A DNA stretch of 38,110 nucleotides from Thiomargarita sp. (lineage in GTDB: Bacteria; Pseudomonadota; Gammaproteobacteria; Beggiatoales; Beggiatoaceae). Of the stretch, positions 37,295 to 38,110 are shown in pieces. Made by a program: the position numbers and the translations under genes. The notes beneath the pieces were generated by a model. The model worked only from the letters and a program-made list of their open reading frames with translations. It was not told where the DNA came from and made no database searches. Position 1 is the first letter of the stretch, and each line of letters begins with the position of its first letter. The DNA lies in NCBI GenBank assembly GCA_020726335.1, contig DYSU01000018.1:1-38110 (forward strand), read 5' to 3'.

Positions 37295-37882
37295 TTATTC
37301 TGGTACAAAAATTTCAAAAATCGACATGTTTAAATAGAAATACTTCCCTATAAATTTTCTATTTATTGGGTGATAATACTGCTTATTTATTATTAATTGA
37401 TACTTTTGACAGAATTCAAAAATAATTGATTCATCAATAAAAGTTTGATGTGTTGGATCACATTGATAACCTTTTTCGCATGGAACGATAATCAGTAAAA
37501 TGCCTTTTGGCTGTATTATTTCCTTTATATTTTTGAAAAAAGAATCAATTTGATTTAGATTTAAATGCTCTAATACATTATCACAAATTGCATTATCAAT
37601 TTTTATATTGTAAAGATTTATAATATTTCCTTCTTGAACATTGAGTTCTTTGTTTTTACAAAATGTAACAAAAGATGGGTTTGAGTCTATACCAAAAGCA
37701 TCAATATTCTTTTTTCTACAAAATATTAAAAATTCTCCCATGCCACAGCCTAAATCATAAATTTTATTTTTATTAAATGATTGCATATATTTAGGGTAAA
37801 TAATGTAGTGTAGAAACAAATCTCTACCTGGCAAATATTTTTTCTCCAAATGTTTTTTATATGCTTTACTTTTAGTATCCAT
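37295..37882 (-). CDS. Class I SAM-dependent methyltransferase
   Basis: The 195-residue protein has the glycine-rich SAM loop IYDLGCGMGEFLIFCRK, the acidic IDAFGIDSNPSF strand-two region and the post-motif DNVLEHLNLNQIDSFF. It fits the small methyltransferases found in O-antigen and capsule clusters, which methylate sugars. The gene is strongly AT-rich. The ATG at 37882 has a GGTGAT box with good spacing; an in-frame GTG three codons upstream is less likely. The next gene starts 36 bases after its stop. It is not obviously a duplicate of the zinc-ribbon methyltransferase at 10197, which shares only the generic motifs. Confidence 0.8.
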   Translation of the reverse strand: MDTKSKAYKKHLEKKYLPGRDLFLHYIIYPKYMQSFNKNKIYDLGCGMGEFLIFCRKKNIDAFGIDSNPSFVTFCKNKELNVQEGNIINLYNIKIDNAICDNVLEHLNLNQIDSFFKNIKEIIQPKGILLIIVPCEKGYQCDPTHQTFIDESIIFEFCQKYQLIINKQYYHPINRKFIGKYFYLNMSIFEIFVPE

Positions 37883-37891
37883 ATTTATCAC

Positions 37892-38110
37892 CAGAAATTA
37901 GTACAGCTTGTGTGGGACGATGCCAGATTTCACACTGGTTTCCTGTAAATTGCACGAATAGCCGAGCAATCAACAAAATATAATTCATATTTTTGGGATA
38001 AAAAATCAACTGTAATATATTTTGTTCATGTCATGCTCCGCCTCATAACCAAGATAAAAAGTGGTTTAGAATAACATTTTTTTCTTGTGACAACAGCCCC
38101 CGACAATATT
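37892..38110. other. Window end, no gene seen
   Basis: The last 219 bases are AT-rich and carry no convincing gene in either direction. They must contain the promoter region of the island operon unless that operon begins beyond the window. Two short minus-strand open stretches are present but lack either a start codon or length. Confidence 0.4.

Noticed and set aside
37872-37988. Minus-strand 38-codon frame overlapping the start of the small methyltransferase.
   Set aside because: Short, no ribosome binding site, composition not convincing.
37930-38025. Minus-strand open stretch of 31 codons with a protein-like peptide (ITVDFLSQKYELYFVDCS).
   Set aside because: It has no start codon after the upstream stop and no recognisable relation; it may be a gene remnant but cannot be supported.

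Overview
The window reads as chromosomal DNA of a Gram-negative gammaproteobacterium of moderate GC content. Evidence for this includes an LPS-assembly lipoprotein (LptE) behind leuS, the divergent rluC/rne pair, yajC-secD, an E. coli-like SbcC, EttA, GatCA and an RNase E with the zinc-link motif. The species or order cannot be told from the sequence. Many genes that usually sit in conserved clusters are here without their partners: mraY without the dcw cluster, secD without secF, gatCA without gatB, sbcC without sbcD, pgaA without pgaBCD, rsmG without mnmG or parAB, and lptE without holA. This suggests a heavily rearranged genome.

Layout. 1-600: an N-terminally truncated HupE/UreJ remnant followed by degraded sequence. 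608-9463: sbcC (-), ruvA and htpX (+), yajC-secD (-), mraY (-), nadC (+). 9463-11147: rsmG (+), then an AT-rich methyltransferase that looks imported. 11166-14690: an orphan PgaA-like porin and a PfkB sugar kinase (both -). 14818-18710 (+): a glycine-zipper lipoprotein, an unknown protein, gatC, gatA and bioB. 18692-20933 (-): a tightly coupled three-gene operon of a Nit1-type nitrilase, a zinc-ribbon DUF4178 membrane protein and a 52-residue membrane peptide not previously counted as an ORF because of its size. 21002-24081: rluC (-) and rne (+), divergent. 24128-27685: glyA (+), a small LysM protein (-), a glutathione synthetase of the eukaryotic type (+) and a HAD-family protein (+) immediately behind it. 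27744-32338 (+): leuS, lptE and ettA, closed by a strong terminator. 32377-32928 (-): a small exported protein of unknown function. 32929-33311: a 383-base gene-free stretch holding three inverted repeats. 33312-37882 (-): an AT-rich surface-glycan island containing a SAM methyltransferase, two family-2 glycosyltransferases, a GtrA-type flippase and a large polytopic membrane protein. The last four genes overlap one another.

How the genes relate. Most of the window is housekeeping: DNA repair, protein export and quality control, cell-wall precursor, NAD and biotin synthesis, translation and RNA decay. The parts that stand out are (i) the eukaryotic-type glutathione synthetase beside a HAD protein with an altered first motif, in the same window as a Nit1-type deaminated-glutathione amidase; (ii) the nitrilase-DUF4178-micropeptide operon, joined by two ATGA overlaps; and (iii) the Gtr-like three-component glycan-modification module extended by a second glycosyltransferase and a methyltransferase, flanked by an inverted-repeat-rich spacer. 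No rRNA, tRNA, CRISPR array, transposase or integrase was found.
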